Assembly: GCA_902702965.1 (NCBI GenBank)
Contig: CACRXP010000399.1
Span: 466,528 to 530,527, forward strand
Direction: 5' to 3'
Length of the DNA stretch: 64,000 nt
Source of the DNA: Spirometra erinaceieuropaei
Lineage: Eukaryota; Platyhelminthes; Cestoda; Diphyllobothriidea; Diphyllobothriidae
In this document: positions 62,962 through 64,000 of the stretch, one piece after another
Layout: each line of letters opens with the position of its first letter
How positions within the stretch are numbered: the first letter of the stretch is position 1
Made by a program: the position numbers and the translations under genes
The notes under the pieces: generated by a model
Seen by the model: the letters and a program-made list of their open reading frames with translations, nothing else
Told to the model about the DNA's origin: nothing
Databases searched by the model: none

Positions 62962-64000
62962 TCATGACCGCTGGCCCCCAACTGTGCTCTTATACGTGAG
63001 CGTTGACTCTCGGTCCCGCGTTCTCGCTTGCATTACTTGTCCTGTCCCGGACTGATCCGAGACTTGTACGCAGCGCCTGGTAGGCGGATGTTGATCTACA
63101 GCTCGGTTGAGTGTGCCAGTCGAGGACCAACTTTCGATCACCAGTCTGGCCATCATCGTATTGGCTCGACCAATTACCGTCGCCTTCTCAGAGTCAAAAT
63201 TGCGGTTCAGTTCTCGTATGTGGCTATAGACCAAAGACAGCTTGTCCTTACGGCTGAATGCGACTTGGTGTTCGTGCAATCTTGTACCGAGGCGTTTGCC
63301 CGTTTCACCAACATACCTCGCATTGCAATTTAGGCATGGTTTGCTTTAGACCACCGCCGATTGTTCTGTTGTTGGTAGCGGATCTTTGGGCATCACGATT
63401 TTCTGTCTGATGGTACATTCTAATTTATGAGCCACGCCGATCCCAAAATGTTTCAGGATTCTTGCCGTTGCCTCTGATACATTCCTCACATGGCGTATTG
63501 AGAGCCAGAACTTGAGCTTTTCTCCACTCGACCGCTCAAGATGAGGCATTTTGGGGCAATTGCGTTTGAAGGACTTCAGGTAGCCGTTGGCTTTCAAAAA
63601 GGCCTGTAAGTAATTCATCTCCTTCCTTGTCCCACTGTCGTCGCTACAGTGTGTTTGAACACGCTGAAAGAGGGTCCCGACGCAAATGCGTTTATGATTA
63701 ACAGGGTGTCGCTTCGAAAGTGGAGGACGCACCTAGTATTTTTTGGCTTACGGTAAACCGTTGTTCTTATCTTCCCGTCCGTTGATTTCGTTACTTTAAC
63801 GTCCAGGAACGGCAACAGATTGTAAACTACTTTTCCCATCGATAACTGCAGTCGGGAAAGATTGAGTTCAACAATGCCTTGAAAGCCTTCACCTCGCTCA
63901 TCTCAATTACAATGAATGTATTGTTGACGTATCTGGCCCAGAACTTTTGGGGGAGGGGGAAGGGGGACGTGTTGAAGACCAGCTTTTCGAGACTCTGCAA
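62962..64000 (-). pseudogene. Penelope-like element (second family), running off the window
   Basis: At the window edge: KLVFNTSPFPLPQKFWARYV then NNTFIVIEM. The catalytic YVDD is YVNN (63920-63931), so both Asp are lost. Next NLLPFLDVKVTKSTDGKIRT, TTVYRKPKNTRCVLHF, then in another frame CSDDSGTRKEMNYLQAFLKA, NGYLKSFKRNCPKMP, SIRHVRNVSEATARILKHF and GIGVAHKLECTIRQKIVMPK, then GIY-YIG words near 63340-63250 and SLVYSHIRELNRNFDSE, ending near 62962. At least two frame changes. The amino-terminal RT part lies beyond 64000. Same family as 24480-25000. Confidence 0.85.

Overview
This is a repeat-dominated piece of a eukaryotic nuclear genome. It almost certainly comes from a flatworm and most likely from a large-genome tapeworm of the Spirometra/Dibothriocephalus/Schistocephalus kind. 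The species group is an inference from the mix of elements: endonuclease-bearing Penelope-like elements (PLEs) of several families, a CR1-like LINE, a LINE whose reverse transcriptase protein ends in C2H2 zinc fingers, a Ty3/gypsy element, a Merlin (ISXO2/IS1016-like) fragment, and a tRNA-headed short element carrying a hammerhead-ribozyme-like core. No bacterial operons, rRNA genes or CRISPR arrays are present. Nearly all open frames longer than 60 codons are either pieces of these elements or noise.

The only gene that looks intact is a two-exon beta-1,4-galactosyltransferase-like gene on the + strand (exons 46405-47042 and 49126-49471, intron of about 2.1 kb with GT..AG ends and matching phase). 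It has a type II signal anchor, VPYRNR, HDVD and GWGGEDDD motifs. Two broken relatives lie on the same strand: an exon-1 remnant at about 2157-2500, and an exon-1 remnant at about 11700-11925 followed by a well preserved exon 2 at 12959-13304. The window therefore records a dispersed or old tandem family of this gene, now cut up by retroelements.

Layout. 0.5-10 kb: short LTR piece, short SINE-like element, galactosyltransferase remnant, Merlin fragment, then a gypsy pol pseudogene (-) with a second, inverted copy of its 3' end and LTR beyond its 5' side. 10-15 kb: SINE-like copy with inverted ends, a PLE tail (-) with a small fold-back copy, then the second galactosyltransferase locus. 15.6-20.1 kb: two PLE 3' copies facing each other with a SINE-like copy between them, enclosed by a direct repeat of about 1.06 kb. 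20.7-25 kb: LINE reverse transcriptase fragment and two decayed PLE fragments. 25-33 kb: mainly anonymous DNA with a few dispersed repeats. 33.07-37.29 kb: a nearly full-length CR1-like LINE (-) with a few inactivating changes. 38.5-44.7 kb: SINE-like copies, a decayed PLE with terminal repeats (+), and the best preserved PLE (-), broken by one frame change in a T6 run and bounded by a perfect 39-bp hairpin. 46.4-49.5 kb: the intact gene. 50-57 kb: anonymous DNA with duplicated blocks, a tRNA-headed SINE-like copy and a PLE remnant. 57.2-57.5 kb: degenerate telomere-like (CCCTAA) tract. 57.5-60.2 kb: zinc-finger LINE (-) whose whole reverse transcriptase domain has been deleted. 61.5-64 kb: SINE-like copies and a PLE running off the window end.

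The most interesting theme is that a hammerhead-like core (CTGANGA, hairpin, GAAA, then a very short self-complementary stem) recurs both in the terminal repeats of several PLE families and in the short tRNA-headed element. This suggests that the short element may use the PLE machinery or share its RNA-processing style. All homology calls were made by eye from translated motifs and repeated words; no alignment or folding was computed.
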